From assembly GCF_001742165.1 (NCBI RefSeq), contig NZ_CP016442.1:930001-994000 (forward strand): 64,000 nt of DNA, read 5' to 3'. Positions within the stretch are counted from its first letter, which is position 1; every line of letters begins with the position of its first letter. This document shows positions 30,573 to 41,885 of this stretch, one piece after another. Source of the stretch: Burkholderia stabilis (GTDB lineage: Bacteria > Pseudomonadota > Gammaproteobacteria > Burkholderiales > Burkholderiaceae). A model generated the notes under the pieces. It saw only the letters and a program-made list of their open reading frames with translations, did not search any database and was not told where the DNA came from. Made by a program: the position numbers and the translations under genes.

Positions 30573-30600
30573 AACAGCCCGCGTCACGCGGGCTGTTTCG
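30573..30600 (+). terminator. Terminator of the lipoprotein-TpsB operon
   Basis: AACAGCCCGCG and CGCGGGCTGTT form an 11-bp stem around TCA, followed by a short T-rich stretch (TTTCGATT). It marks the end of the sigma-54 operon. Confidence 0.7.
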
Positions 30601-30729
30601 ATTAGAGTCCCCTCTATCAAACGTGGCGCACGGTTTCACGTATTCTGGCGAAGCTCGCAACATGACCCGCCCCATGCAGACGGTCGTGCGAGCGCATCGA
30701 ACACGACATGCAAAACAAGGAGGATGACA

Positions 30730-31191
30730 ATGATTCAACTGACTCGGCCGTTGCGTGCGATGGCTCTCGCCGGCGCGCTGCTCGCCTGCACTGCCCACGC
30801 ATTCGCACAAGCAGACAGCCCGGCCGGCATGTGGCAAACGATCGACGACAGCACGGGCAAACCGAAGGCACTCGTGCAGATCGCCGATGACGGCGACGGT
30901 GCGCTGTCGGGCAAGGTCGTCAAGGGCCTCGGCGCAAACGATACGCCCGATCGCCGCTGCACCGCGTGCACGGACGAGCGCAAGGATCAGCTCATCAAGG
31001 GCATGACGATCATCAAGGCGATGAAGAAGGACGGTGACCACTGGGACGGCGGCAACATTCTCGACCCGGAGAACGGCAAGGTCTACAAGTGCAAGATGAC
31101 GCTTGAAGACGGCGGCCAGAAACTCGTCGTGCGCGGTTATATCGGCGTGTCGCTGCTCGGCCGGTCGCAGACCTGGGTTCGCCAGCAATAA
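30730..31191 (+). CDS. Exported DUF2147 protein
   Basis: 153 residues. Signal peptide with cleavage near AFA-QA. The mature part starts SPAGMWQTIDDSTGKPKALVQI and contains the CTACTDERKDQLIKGM and GYIGVSLLGRSQTWVR segments typical of DUF2147, a small lipocalin-like periplasmic family. Function unknown. AAGGAGG stands 6 nt before the ATG at 30730; an ATG two codons earlier (30724) overlaps that site. Confidence 0.85.
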   Translation: MIQLTRPLRAMALAGALLACTAHAFAQADSPAGMWQTIDDSTGKPKALVQIADDGDGALSGKVVKGLGANDTPDRRCTACTDERKDQLIKGMTIIKAMKKDGDHWDGGNILDPENGKVYKCKMTLEDGGQKLVVRGYIGVSLLGRSQTWVRQQ

Positions 31192-31222
31192 CGCAGCGCG
31201 CGTCGAAACGCGCGACTCAATG

Positions 31223-31262
31223 AAAAATCGGCCTGCGACACAGTCGTCAGGCCGATTTTCTT
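31223..31262 (+). terminator. Terminator after the DUF2147 gene
   Basis: AAAATCGGCCTG pairs with CAGGCCGATTTT around a 12-nt loop, followed by CTTTT. Symmetry also allows use from the minus strand. Confidence 0.8.
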
Positions 31263-31293
31263 TTGGTGCGCACGCAACGAAAATCAGCGGGTA

Positions 31294-31704
31294 TTACGCC
31301 GCATGCTTCAGCGTGTTCGGCGTATAGCCACCCGGTGCGCGATACGCGGGCGCCGCACTGCTGCGCGCCTCTGCCGCCTTCGATTGCGTATGCTTGCGCA
31401 TCCGCGCGGACAATTCATTGCACAGATTCATGCCGGCGTCGCCATAGAGCTCACGCATCACGTTCATCAACGTGCCCGTCTCGTGCCAGACCTTGAAGCG
31501 GCGATGGCACGTCTGATACGACGGGTAGCGGCGCGGCATGGCAGACCACGTTGCGCCGCTGTAGATCACCCAAAGCACGCCGTTCAATACGGCACGCGTG
31601 TTGGCTAACGGCCGGCCGCGCAACTCGGTGCGCGGCTGCATTTCGGGCAGAAGCGACGCAACGCAGCGCCACTCGTGGTCGGTCAGATCGCGATACGGTG
31701 TCAT
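31294..31704 (-). CDS. Orphan transposase N-terminal domain protein (DUF4096/IS5-like)
   Basis: 136 residues. The first ~100 match the helix-turn-helix part of IS5-group transposases (YRDLTDHEWRCVASLLP, RAVLNGVLWVIYSGATW, YPSYQTCHRRFKVW). The DDE catalytic domain is absent and replaced by a short Ala/Pro-rich tail. No terminal inverted repeats or target duplications are visible. It may be a decayed element or a domesticated DNA-binding protein. GGAG lies 6 nt before the ATG at 31704. A similar gene stands at 58945. Confidence 0.75.
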   Translation of the reverse strand: MTPYRDLTDHEWRCVASLLPEMQPRTELRGRPLANTRAVLNGVLWVIYSGATWSAMPRRYPSYQTCHRRFKVWHETGTLMNVMRELYGDAGMNLCNELSARMRKHTQSKAAEARSSAAPAYRAPGGYTPNTLKHAA

Positions 31705-31848
31705 GGACATCTCCAGCCTTAGGAACCATGACGCAACGATATCGGCTCACCTTAACGGTGAATATAAGACAAATCCGAAAATACCCTGAGATGGATTAAA
31801 TTTGACCGGAATTGACGTTTGAATCACGTCAATTACCGGAAATCGCCG

Positions 31849-32946
31849 TCAGGTCAGCGACGTATCGACGATGCGGCGCGGCGTTTCGATATATTCCTTC
31901 GACTGCATCTCGACGATACGCGAGACCGTGCGCGCAAATTCGTTTGCCATCGGGCCTTCGACGTACAACTGCTCCGCCGGCACCGCCGCGGACATCAGCA
32001 GCTTGACCTTGTGGTCGTAGAGCACGTCGATGAGCCACGTGAAGCGGCGCGCCTCGGACGCCATCCGCGGCGACATCTGCGGCACCTCCGACAGCACGAT
32101 CGCGTGGAAGCGGCTCGCGAGTTCCAGATAGTCGTTCTGCGATCGCGGGCCGCCGCACAGCGTCGCGAAATCGAACCATACGACGCCGTCCGCCCTGCGC
32201 AGCGCCTTCAGCTCGCGCTTCTCGATATGCAGGATCGGGCTCTCGTCGGGTACCGCAGCGAGCTTCGCGAATGCGTGACGCAGTTCGCGATCGGCGTCCG
32301 CACCGAGCGGCGTGTGATACATCTTCACCTGCGCGAGCGTGCGCTGCCGGTAATCGACGCCCGCGTCGACGTTGAGCACGTCGAGTTTTTCCTTGATCAG
32401 CGCGATCGCCGGCAGCATGCGGTCGCGATGCAGGCCGTCCGGATACAGGTCGTCGGGATCGTAGTTGGACGTCATCACGAACTGCACGCCGTTGTTGAAC
32501 AGGCGATCGAGCAGACGGTACAGGATCATCGCGTCGGCAATGTCCGACACATGGAACTCGTCGAAGCAGATCAGCCGGTAGCGCTTCGCGATGCGTCGAG
32601 CGAGTTCGTCGAGCGGATCGGCCTGCCCTTTCAGTTCCTCGAGCTCGCGGTGCACTTCGCGCATGAATTCGTGGAAGTGCAGGCGCGTCTTGCGCTGCAC
32701 GGGCACGACCGCGTAAAAACTGTCCATCAGGAAGCTCTTGCCGCGACCGACACCGCCCCACATGTAGACGCCGCGCGGGAGATCCGGGTGATTGATGAGC
32801 TTCTTGAACGCATTCGAGCGACGCGCCTTGTACTCGACCCACTCGTCGAAACAGCGCTGCAGGCGATCGACGGCCGCGCGCTGCGCGGGATCGGACTGAT
32901 AACCGCGCGTGGTCAATTCGCGCGTGTAGTATTCGGTGACGTTCAT
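31849..32946 (-). CDS. zapE: AFG1-like ATPase ZapE
   Basis: 365 residues. Walker A GGVGRGKS, Walker B LICFDEFHVSDIADAM and sensor MTSNYDPDDLYPDGL are all characteristic of the AFG1/ZapE family. In E. coli ZapE is an ATPase linked to the division ring under low oxygen. The start MNVTEYYTREL at 32946 agrees with homologues. The terminator of the upstream lpdA gene ends just before this start, so zapE has its own promoter or relies on read-through. Confidence 0.9.
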   Translation of the reverse strand: MNVTEYYTRELTTRGYQSDPAQRAAVDRLQRCFDEWVEYKARRSNAFKKLINHPDLPRGVYMWGGVGRGKSFLMDSFYAVVPVQRKTRLHFHEFMREVHRELEELKGQADPLDELARRIAKRYRLICFDEFHVSDIADAMILYRLLDRLFNNGVQFVMTSNYDPDDLYPDGLHRDRMLPAIALIKEKLDVLNVDAGVDYRQRTLAQVKMYHTPLGADADRELRHAFAKLAAVPDESPILHIEKRELKALRRADGVVWFDFATLCGGPRSQNDYLELASRFHAIVLSEVPQMSPRMASEARRFTWLIDVLYDHKVKLLMSAAVPAEQLYVEGPMANEFARTVSRIVEMQSKEYIETPRRIVDTSLT

Positions 32947-32958
32947 CGGGCAAACCGG

Positions 32959-32998
32959 AAAAAACGAAGGCGAACGGGGCATCCCGCTCGCCTTCGTC
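32959..32998 (-). terminator. Terminator of the odhA-odhB-lpdA transcript
   Basis: Minus-strand stem ACGAAGGCGA with TCGCCTTCGT, followed by TTTTTT (plus-strand A-run at 32959-32964). It lies between lpdA and zapE. Confidence 0.8.
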
Positions 32999-33044
32999 AT
33001 CAAACGGCGGCGCCGGCCAGATACAGGCCGGCGCTATACCGCGC

Positions 33045-34475
33045 TTAGCTGTTCAGCGAGCGCTTGTCGACGGCGAGTGCCGCTTCGCGCATCACTTCCG
33101 ACATCGACGGGTGCGGATGGCAGATGCGGGCGATGTCTTCCGACGCCGCCTTGAATTCCATCGCCACCACGGCTTCCGCGATCAAGTCCGACGCGTTCGC
33201 CGCGATCACGTGCACGCCGAGCAGTTCGTCGGTCTTGGCGTCCGCGATCATCTTCACGAAGCCGTCCGGCGCGTTCATGCCGAGCGCGCGGCCGTTGATC
33301 GAGAACGGGAACTTGCCCGTCTTGATCTCGCGGCCTTCGGCTTTCAGCTGCTGCTCCGTCTTGCCGACCCATGCGATTTCCGGGTACGTGTAGATCACCC
33401 ACGGAATGCAGTTGTAGTCGATGTGCGGCTTCTGGCCGTCGATCACTTCCGCGACCAGCACGCCTTCGTCTTCCGCCTTGTGCGCCAGCATCGGGCCGCG
33501 CACCACGTCGCCGATCGCGTACACATTCGGCACCGCCGTGCGGCAATGGTCGTCGACGTCGATGAAGCCGCGCTCGTTCGCCTTCAGGCCGATCGCCTCG
33601 AGGCCGAGGTTGTCGGTGTTCGGCACGCGGCCGACCGACACGATCAGGCGGTCGGCGTCGAGCGTCTGCGCGTTGCCGTCCTTGTCGGTGTAAGCGATCG
33701 ACACGCCGTTCGCGGTCGTCTTCACTTCGCCGATCTTCACGCCGAGATTGATCTCGAGGCCCTGCTTCTTGAACAGCTTCGCGGCTTCCTTCGCGAGCGC
33801 TTCGTCGGCTGCGCCGAGGAACGCCGGCAGCGCTTCGAGCACCGTCACTTCGGCACCCAGGCGGCGCCACACCGAGCCGAGCTCGAGGCCGATCACGCCC
33901 GCGCCGATCACGGCGAGCTTCTTCGGCACCGAGTCGAACGTCAGCGCGCCTTCGTTGTCCGACACGATCTTGTTGTCGACCGGAATGCCCGGCAGGTGAC
34001 GCGCCTTCGAACCCGTCGCGATGATCACGTTCTTCGCGGTGACGACTTCGGTTTCACCCTCGCCGCTCACTTCGATCTGCACGCCGGCGTCGGTCTTGCC
34101 GGTGAACTTGCCGTGGCCCTTCAGCCAGGTGATCTTGTTCTTCTTGAACAGGAACTCGATCCCGCTCGTCATCTTCTCGACGATCGCGTCCTTGCGGCCG
34201 AGCATCTTCGCGACGTCGATCTTCACGCCGTCAACCGTGATGCCGTGGTCGGCCAGATGGTGCGACGTGTTCTCGAACTCTTCCGACGATGCGAGCAGCG
34301 CCTTCGACGGGATGCAGCCGACGTTCAGGCAGGTGCCGCCGAGCTTCAGCGCGCCGGCCGGGTTCTTCCACTTCTCGATACAGGCAACGGTCTTGCCCAG
34401 CTGCGCGGCGCGGATCGCGGCGATGTAACCGCCGGGGCCGGCGCCGATCACGACGACGTCAAATTCCTTGGACAT
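33045..34475 (-). CDS. lpdA: Dihydrolipoyl dehydrogenase (E3)
   Basis: 476 residues. N-terminal FAD site [20 protein letters not shown], redox-active pair in [19 protein letters not shown] site [19 protein letters not shown] and the C-terminal catalytic HPHPSMSEV. It reoxidises the lipoyl groups of the 2-oxoglutarate dehydrogenase complex, making NADH. It is the last of three genes for that complex, 83 bp after the E2 gene; a GC-rich hairpin without a T-run lies in the gap (34499-34532). Confidence 0.95.
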   Translation of the reverse strand: MSKEFDVVVIGAGPGGYIAAIRAAQLGKTVACIEKWKNPAGALKLGGTCLNVGCIPSKALLASSEEFENTSHHLADHGITVDGVKIDVAKMLGRKDAIVEKMTSGIEFLFKKNKITWLKGHGKFTGKTDAGVQIEVSGEGETEVVTAKNVIIATGSKARHLPGIPVDNKIVSDNEGALTFDSVPKKLAVIGAGVIGLELGSVWRRLGAEVTVLEALPAFLGAADEALAKEAAKLFKKQGLEINLGVKIGEVKTTANGVSIAYTDKDGNAQTLDADRLIVSVGRVPNTDNLGLEAIGLKANERGFIDVDDHCRTAVPNVYAIGDVVRGPMLAHKAEDEGVLVAEVIDGQKPHIDYNCIPWVIYTYPEIAWVGKTEQQLKAEGREIKTGKFPFSINGRALGMNAPDGFVKMIADAKTDELLGVHVIAANASDLIAEAVVAMEFKAASEDIARICHPHPSMSEVMREAALAVDKRSLNS

Positions 34476-34558
34476 GGCAATCCTTTCTACTTGTGCGCCC
34501 GCACGGGCAGCGCGTGTCGCGCGCCCGTGCGGAGCGGGTCAATGCGGTGAAACTCGGC

Positions 34559-35833
34559 TTACAGGTCGAGCAGCAGGCGTGCCGGATCCTCGAGCGCATC
34601 CTTCATCGCGACGAGCGACAGCACGGCTTCGCGGCCGTCGATGATCCGGTGGTCGTACGAGAGCGCGAGGTAGTTGATCGGACGAATCACGATCTGGCCG
34701 TTTTCGACGACCGGGCGCTCCTTCGTCGCGTGCACGCCGAGGATGGCCGACTGCGGCGGGTTGATGATCGGGGTCGACAGCATCGAGCCGAACACGCCGC
34801 CGTTCGAGATCGAGAACGTACCGCCCGTCATTTCCTCGATCGACAGCTTGCCGTCCTTCGCCTTCTGGCCGAATTCGGCGATCTTCTTTTCGATGTCGGC
34901 GAGGCTCAGCTGATCCGCGTTGCGCAGGATCGGCACCACGAGACCGCGCGGCGAGCCGACGGCGATACCGATGTCGAAGTAGCCGTGATAGACGATGTCG
35001 TTACCGTCGATCGACGCGTTCACGAGCGGGAACTTCTTCAGCGCATGTACGGCCGCCTTCACGAAGAACGACATGAAGCCGAGCTTCACGCCATGTTCCT
35101 TCTCGAACTTGTCCTTGTACTTGTTGCGCAGTTCCATGACCGGAGCCATGTTGACTTCGTTGAACGTCGTCAGGATCGCGTTGGTCTGCTGCGATTCGAG
35201 CAGACGCTCGGCGATACGCGCACGCAGGCGCGACATCGGCACGCGTTGTTCCGGACGGTCGTTCAGCCAGGCCGTGGCCGACGCCGGCACCTTCACTTCC
35301 GGCAGCGACGGCTTCGCAGCGGCCTTGGCCGGTGCGGCAGCCGGAGCAGCCTTCGGTGCGCTGCCAGCGGCCAGCGCGTCGCCCTTCGTGACGCGGCCGT
35401 CGCGGCCCGAACCTGCGACGTCGCCTGCCGACAGGCCCTTCTCGGCCAGCAGCTTCGATGCGGCCGGCGATGCGGCGGCCGAGCTCGATGCCGTTGCGGC
35501 GACCGGCTGTGCGGCCGGTGCGGCTGCGGCAGGCGCGGCTGCCGGCTTGACTTCGGCGGCGCCCGCTGCGGCTTCGGCGGCACCTGCCTTCGCTTCGGTG
35601 TCGATCGTTGCGATCAGCTGATCGGCAACCACCGTGTCACCGTCGTTCTGCAGCACTTGCGCGAGCACGCCCGCGGCCGGTGCCGGCACTTCGAGCACGA
35701 CCTTGTCGGTCTCGAGTTCGATCAGGATTTCGTCCTGCGCGACTGCTTCGCCCGGCTTCTTCTTCCATTGCAGCATGGTGGCTTCCGAAACCGACTCCGA
35801 AAGCTGGGGGACTTTGACTTCTACGATAGCCAT
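34559..35833 (-). CDS. sucB: 2-Oxoglutarate dehydrogenase E2 (dihydrolipoyl succinyltransferase)
   Basis: 424 residues. Lipoyl domain 1-77 with the modified Lys in [13 protein letters not shown], an Ala/Pro linker, the E3-binding domain ([27 protein letters not shown] split around ~115-150), another Ala/Lys-rich linker and the catalytic domain ending in [13 protein letters not shown] (His and Asp of HxxxDG). It transfers succinyl groups to CoA in the TCA cycle. It is also named odhB. Confidence 0.95.
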   Translation of the reverse strand: MAIVEVKVPQLSESVSEATMLQWKKKPGEAVAQDEILIELETDKVVLEVPAPAAGVLAQVLQNDGDTVVADQLIATIDTEAKAGAAEAAAGAAEVKPAAAPAAAAPAAQPVAATASSSAAASPAASKLLAEKGLSAGDVAGSGRDGRVTKGDALAAGSAPKAAPAAAPAKAAAKPSLPEVKVPASATAWLNDRPEQRVPMSRLRARIAERLLESQQTNAILTTFNEVNMAPVMELRNKYKDKFEKEHGVKLGFMSFFVKAAVHALKKFPLVNASIDGNDIVYHGYFDIGIAVGSPRGLVVPILRNADQLSLADIEKKIAEFGQKAKDGKLSIEEMTGGTFSISNGGVFGSMLSTPIINPPQSAILGVHATKERPVVENGQIVIRPINYLALSYDHRIIDGREAVLSLVAMKDALEDPARLLLDL

Positions 35834-35968
35834 GTGATTTTCCTGGATGCTTAATCTGGGGTGTGACGAGGTTCGTGCGATTCCTTCGGCCGATGCGGCG
35901 CGCCACGCGCCCGGCGGGCCAAAAGAGACGGGAAAGCACTGTGCGCCTTCCCGTTTCGCTTCCGTCGG

Positions 35969-38833
35969 TTATTTCGCGATCGATGCGCTCTTCAGGCGGC
36001 CGAAAGCACCTTCGATCAGGGCCTTCTGCTGCTCGTAGTGCTTCGCGTAGTAGCCAACCGCCGGCGAGGCCGAAGCCGGACGGCCGCTGTATGCCAGCTT
36101 CTGCCCTTCCTTCATGCCTTCCTTCAGATGGTGCTCGACGTAGAACCAGGGACCCTGGTTCTGCGGCTCGTCCTGCACCCAGACCACTTCAGTCGCGTTC
36201 TCGTACTTCTTCATTTCGGCTTCGAACTGCTTGTGCGCGAACGGGTAAAGCTGCTCGATACGGATGATCGCGACGTCGTTCGCCTTCGCTTCACGGCGAT
36301 GGGCGACGAGGTCGTAATACACGCGGCCCGAGCATGCCAGCACGCGCTTGACCTTCTTCGCGTCGATGCCGCCGTCGGTTTCGCCCAGCACCGGCTGGAA
36401 CGAACCCTTCGCCAGTTCCGACAGGTCCGACACCGCTTCCTTGTGGCGCAGCAGCGACTTCGGCGTCGCGACGATCAGCGGCTTGCGGAACAGGCGGATC
36501 ATCTGGCGGCGCAGCAGGTGGAAAATCTGCGCCGGCGTCGTCGGCTGGACAACCTGCATGTTGTGATCCGCGCACAGTTGCAGGAAACGCTCGATACGGG
36601 TCGACGAGTGTTCCGGGCCCTGGCCTTCATAGCCGTGCGGCAGCAGCATCGTGAGACCCGACACGCGGCCCCACTTCACTTCGCCCGACGAGATGAACTG
36701 GTCGATCACGACCTGTGCGCCGTTGACGAAGTCGCCGAACTGCGCTTCCCACAGCACGAGCGTGTTCGGCTCGGCGGTCGAGTAACCGTATTCGAAGCCC
36801 AGCACCGCTTCTTCCGACAGCACCGAGTCGATCACCGTGAACTTCGCCTGACCTTCGGCGATGTTCTGCAGCGGCACGTACGTGCCGTCGTTCCAGCGTT
36901 CGCGGTTCTGGTCGTGCAGCACCGCGTGACGGTGCGTGAACGTGCCGCGGCCCGAGTCCTGGCCCGTCAGGCGCACCGAGTAGCCCGATGCGACGAGCGA
37001 CGCGAACGCGAGGTGCTCGCCCATGCCCCAGTCGAGCGGCTGGTCGCCGCGCGCCATGTTGCGGCGGTCGTTGATCACGCGCTCGACGAGCGGGTGGACC
37101 TTGAAGTTTTCCGGGACCGTCGTGATGCGTTCGCCGAGGCGCTTCAGTTCTGCGAGCGGCACGGCCGTGTCGGCTGCATCCGTCCACTTGCGGTTCAGGA
37201 ACGGAACCCAGTCGACCGCGTACTTGCTCTTGTAGTTCGACAGGACCGGGTCGACCGTGTGGTGACCGTCGTCCATTGCCTTGCGGTACGCCTTCACGTA
37301 GTTGTCGGCATCTTCCGCGGTGATCACGCCCTGCTGCACGAGCTTCTCGGCGTACAGCGCACGGGTGCCCGGGTGCTGCGCGATCTTCTTGTACATCAGC
37401 GGCTGCGTGACGGCCGGCGTGTCCTGCTCGTTGTGACCCAGCTTGCGGAAGCAGACGATGTCGATCACGACATCCTTGTGGAACTGCATCCGGTAGTCGA
37501 TCGCGATCTGCGTCGCGAGGATCACCGCTTCAGGATCGTCGCCGTTCACGTGCAGCACCGGCGCCTCGATCATCTTGACGACGTCGGTACAGTACAGCGT
37601 CGAACGCGCATCGCGCGGGTCGGACGTCGTGAAGCCGATCTGGTTGTTGATGACGATGTGCAGCGTGCCGTGCGTGCCGTAACCGCGCGTCTGCGCGAGG
37701 TTCAGCGTTTCCATCACGACGCCCTGGCCCGCGAAGGCCGCATCGCCGTGGATCTGCACCGGCAGCACTTGCAGGCCGTCTTCGTCGCCGCGACGGTCCA
37801 TCCGCGCCTTCGCGGAACCTTCGACCACCGGGTTCACGATTTCGAGGTGCGACGGGTTGAACGCGAGCGACAGGTGGACCGGGCCGCCTTCCGTCGACAC
37901 GTCCGACGAGAAGCCCTTGTGGTACTTCACGTCGCCGGCCGGCAGGTCGTCGACGTGCTTGCCTTCGAATTCGGCGAACAGGTCGGCCGGCATCTTGCCC
38001 AGCGTGTTGACCAGCACGTTCAGACGGCCGCGGTGGGCCATGCCGATGATGATTTCCTGCACGCCGCGCTTGCCCGCGTGCTGGACGACTTCGTCCATCG
38101 CCGCGATGAAGCTTTCGCCGCCTTCGAGCGAGAAGCGCTTCTGGCCGACGTACTTGGTATGCAGGTAACGCTCGAGGCCTTCAGCGGCCGTCAGGCGATT
38201 CAGGATGTGCTTCTTCTCGTCTGCCGAGAAGTTCGGCGTCGCACGGGTCGACTCTAGGCGCTCCTGCCACCAGCGCTTCTGCTCCGGGTCGCTGATGTAC
38301 ATGTATTCGGCGCCGATCGTGCCGCAATACGTGTCGCGCAGACCCTTGACGATGTCGCGCAGCGAAGCCTGGTCGAAACCGAAATACAGGTTGCTCGCGC
38401 TGTACGTCTGGTCGAGATCGCCTTCGGAGAAGTCGTAGAACGCGGGTTCGAGTTCGGGAATGGCGGGACGTTCGCGACGCTTCAGGGGATCGAGATTGGC
38501 CCATTGCGAGCCGAGGAAGCGGTAGGCGCTGATGAGCGACTGCACGTGCACTTGCTTGCGTGCCGCAGCCAGATTGGTGCTGCTTTCGCGCGGGATGAAG
38601 GCATTGGCCTTCGCACGCTCGGCAAACGATTCGACGATCGGGAAATGAGCGACGTCATTGGCATTCGAACCGTCCGTTGCAGGCACATTCTGCAGCGCGT
38701 CGAAATACTCTCGCCAGTTCTCCGGCACCGACGCCGGATTGTTGAGATATGCATCGTACAGTTCTTCAACGTACGAAGCATTGCCGCCGAACAGATAGGA
38801 GTTCAGCTGAAACTGCTTCATTACATCTGACAT
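35969..38833 (-). CDS. sucA: 2-Oxoglutarate dehydrogenase E1
   Basis: 954 residues, normal for E1o. The N-terminal FGGNASYVEELYDAYL is the E2-contact segment. The thiamine diphosphate motif is around GDDPEAVILATQIAIDYRM, with VCFRKLGHNEQDTPAVTQP. C-terminal transketolase-type region has LLPHGYEGQGPEHSSTRIERF. It decarboxylates 2-oxoglutarate in the TCA cycle. First of the sucA-sucB-lpdA set; a hairpin in the 135-bp gap before sucB (ACGGGAAGG with its partner, then CTCTTTT) could attenuate downstream expression. Also named odhA. Confidence 0.95.
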   Translation of the reverse strand: MSDVMKQFQLNSYLFGGNASYVEELYDAYLNNPASVPENWREYFDALQNVPATDGSNANDVAHFPIVESFAERAKANAFIPRESSTNLAAARKQVHVQSLISAYRFLGSQWANLDPLKRRERPAIPELEPAFYDFSEGDLDQTYSASNLYFGFDQASLRDIVKGLRDTYCGTIGAEYMYISDPEQKRWWQERLESTRATPNFSADEKKHILNRLTAAEGLERYLHTKYVGQKRFSLEGGESFIAAMDEVVQHAGKRGVQEIIIGMAHRGRLNVLVNTLGKMPADLFAEFEGKHVDDLPAGDVKYHKGFSSDVSTEGGPVHLSLAFNPSHLEIVNPVVEGSAKARMDRRGDEDGLQVLPVQIHGDAAFAGQGVVMETLNLAQTRGYGTHGTLHIVINNQIGFTTSDPRDARSTLYCTDVVKMIEAPVLHVNGDDPEAVILATQIAIDYRMQFHKDVVIDIVCFRKLGHNEQDTPAVTQPLMYKKIAQHPGTRALYAEKLVQQGVITAEDADNYVKAYRKAMDDGHHTVDPVLSNYKSKYAVDWVPFLNRKWTDAADTAVPLAELKRLGERITTVPENFKVHPLVERVINDRRNMARGDQPLDWGMGEHLAFASLVASGYSVRLTGQDSGRGTFTHRHAVLHDQNRERWNDGTYVPLQNIAEGQAKFTVIDSVLSEEAVLGFEYGYSTAEPNTLVLWEAQFGDFVNGAQVVIDQFISSGEVKWGRVSGLTMLLPHGYEGQGPEHSSTRIERFLQLCADHNMQVVQPTTPAQIFHLLRRQMIRLFRKPLIVATPKSLLRHKEAVSDLSELAKGSFQPVLGETDGGIDAKKVKRVLACSGRVYYDLVAHRREAKANDVAIIRIEQLYPFAHKQFEAEMKKYENATEVVWVQDEPQNQGPWFYVEHHLKEGMKEGQKLAYSGRPASASPAVGYYAKHYEQQKALIEGAFGRLKSASIAK

Positions 38834-39151
38834 TTTACGCTCACCTTTCTTCGAGCTTCTCGAGAAATAGCGGGTTACTCAACCTTCCGCGACACGGCCT
38901 GACCGTTTAGCGGATTGCGAATCAAGTCTTGCTTGGAAGGACCTAAAACTTGCGTGCGCGCAGCATATCACAGAACCGATACCGAAGTTCACGGTGAAAT
39001 GTGCCCGAAAGCACCGCGCGACGGGGTTTTGCCGGATTGCCGCGACCGGCAGGAACAGTGTTTTGCAGGCAACCCGGTTGCGCGTCGCGCGGATGCGAAA
39101 AAGGCTGCCACGAGGCAGCCTTTTCGTCGTGCACGGGAACGGTCGAAACGC
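38834..39151. other. Intergenic region between sucA and typA
   Basis: 318 bp without a gene. The typA end holds a bidirectional-looking terminator (GAAAAAGGCTGCC, ACGA loop, GGCAGCC, TTTT; 39097-39125). The sucA side should hold its promoter; TATGCT on the minus strand near 38970 is a possible -10 but no good -35 is seen. Confidence 0.6.
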
Positions 39152-40978
<1,827 letters not shown>

Positions 40979-41243
40979 AGAAACCTGGAAATCGTTTGAA
41001 CGCGCAAACGCGCGCGCTCGTTTTTCACGGGCGCGCGCGTTGCAGCTTGGAAAGCCTCAAATTATAGCACGTACGCGTGTCGAAAGCTGACCGGCGCGTT
41101 GCAACGCAGCAAACCAGGACGGCTTCGCCCTCCCCTCGGGTGAACAATTCGCCCCAAGGCGGCGCCGCCGGCAAGCCAAAAAACCTTATCGAGATAAGGG
41201 ATTTTTGCAGCACGAAGCGCGCCCTTTGCCGTTCGATTAACAT

Positions 41244-41272
41244 TTGCCGCGGCAAGCAATTGTGCCTATACT
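41244..41272 (+). promoter_or_regulatory. Sigma-70 promoter of the emr operon with overlapping palindrome
   Basis: TTGCCG (41244-41249), 17-nt spacer, TATACT (41267-41272). The perfect 12-bp palindrome TTGCCGCGGCAA (41244-41255) overlaps the -35. Downstream, AGTCAACTATTGC (from 41279) resembles further AACTATT copies at ~41762 and, inverted, ~41798, which may be MarR-type sites. A 7-bp inverted repeat CCTTATC-GA-GATAAGG lies at 41184-41199. The rest of the 328-bp gap back to typA holds nothing recognised. Confidence 0.55.
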
Positions 41273-41306
41273 GCTGCCTAGTCAACTATTGCAGTTTCAG
41301 GGTTTT

Positions 41307-41798
41307 ATGCCGGATTCTTCTACCCAATCGCCCGTTTCGTCGCTGTCCACGTACCAGATGAACGACAGCGTCGGTTATCTGATGTCGCGCGTGAAGTCGG
41401 TGATGACCAACCTCGTCACGCAACGCACGCAGGAAGAGCTCGGCATCACGGGCACGCAGGCGAGCATGCTGTTCATGATCGCGGTCGGCAAGTGCTCGAC
41501 GGCCGCCGAGCTTGCGCGCGAATACGGGATCGACGCGAGCGCGGTCACGCGCCTGCTCGATCGGGTCGAGAAACGCGGGCTCCTGTCCCGCGTCCGCAGC
41601 ATCGAGGACCGGCGCGTCGTGCGCCTCGAGCTGACCGACGAAGGGCGTGCGCTCGCCGAACGGCTGCCGCCCATTTTCCGCAGCGTGCTCGACCAGGTGC
41701 TGGACGGGTTTACGCCGGAAGAAGTCGGGTTCCTGAAGAGCATGCTGCGCCGCATTCTCAGCAACTATTGCGAGACGGCCGGCGGCAGCATCACGTAA
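41307..41798 (+). CDS. MarR-family repressor of the adjacent efflux operon (EmrR-like)
   Basis: 163 residues. The winged helix covers ~50-125: GITGTQASMLFMIAVG, STAAELAREYGIDASAVTRLLDRVEKRGLL, and the wing RSIEDRRVVRLELTDEGR. It leads an operon with a NodT-type channel, EmrA- and EmrB-like proteins, so it most likely represses that operon until a toxic ligand binds. The start at 41307 is the first Met after the promoter; its ribosome site is weak. Confidence 0.87.
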   Translation: MPDSSTQSPVSSLSTYQMNDSVGYLMSRVKSVMTNLVTQRTQEELGITGTQASMLFMIAVGKCSTAAELAREYGIDASAVTRLLDRVEKRGLLSRVRSIEDRRVVRLELTDEGRALAERLPPIFRSVLDQVLDGFTPEEVGFLKSMLRRILSNYCETAGGSIT

Positions 41799-41885
41799 TA
41801 GTTGCCATAACAATTACTTTTGACAGATTAATGTAAGGAAATCCTTGCAGTGTCCATCATTCATTCCGAGTCAGGGGTCAGCGCG

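Noticed and set aside
31477..31495. TGGCAC-N5-like sigma-54 element on the minus strand
   Set aside because: Lies inside the orphan transposase gene with a poor -12 half and no gene placed to use it.
36038..38257. 739-residue plus-strand frame opposite sucA
   Set aside because: sucA on the minus strand is unmistakable; the opposite frame is Arg/Val/His-rich and has no motif.
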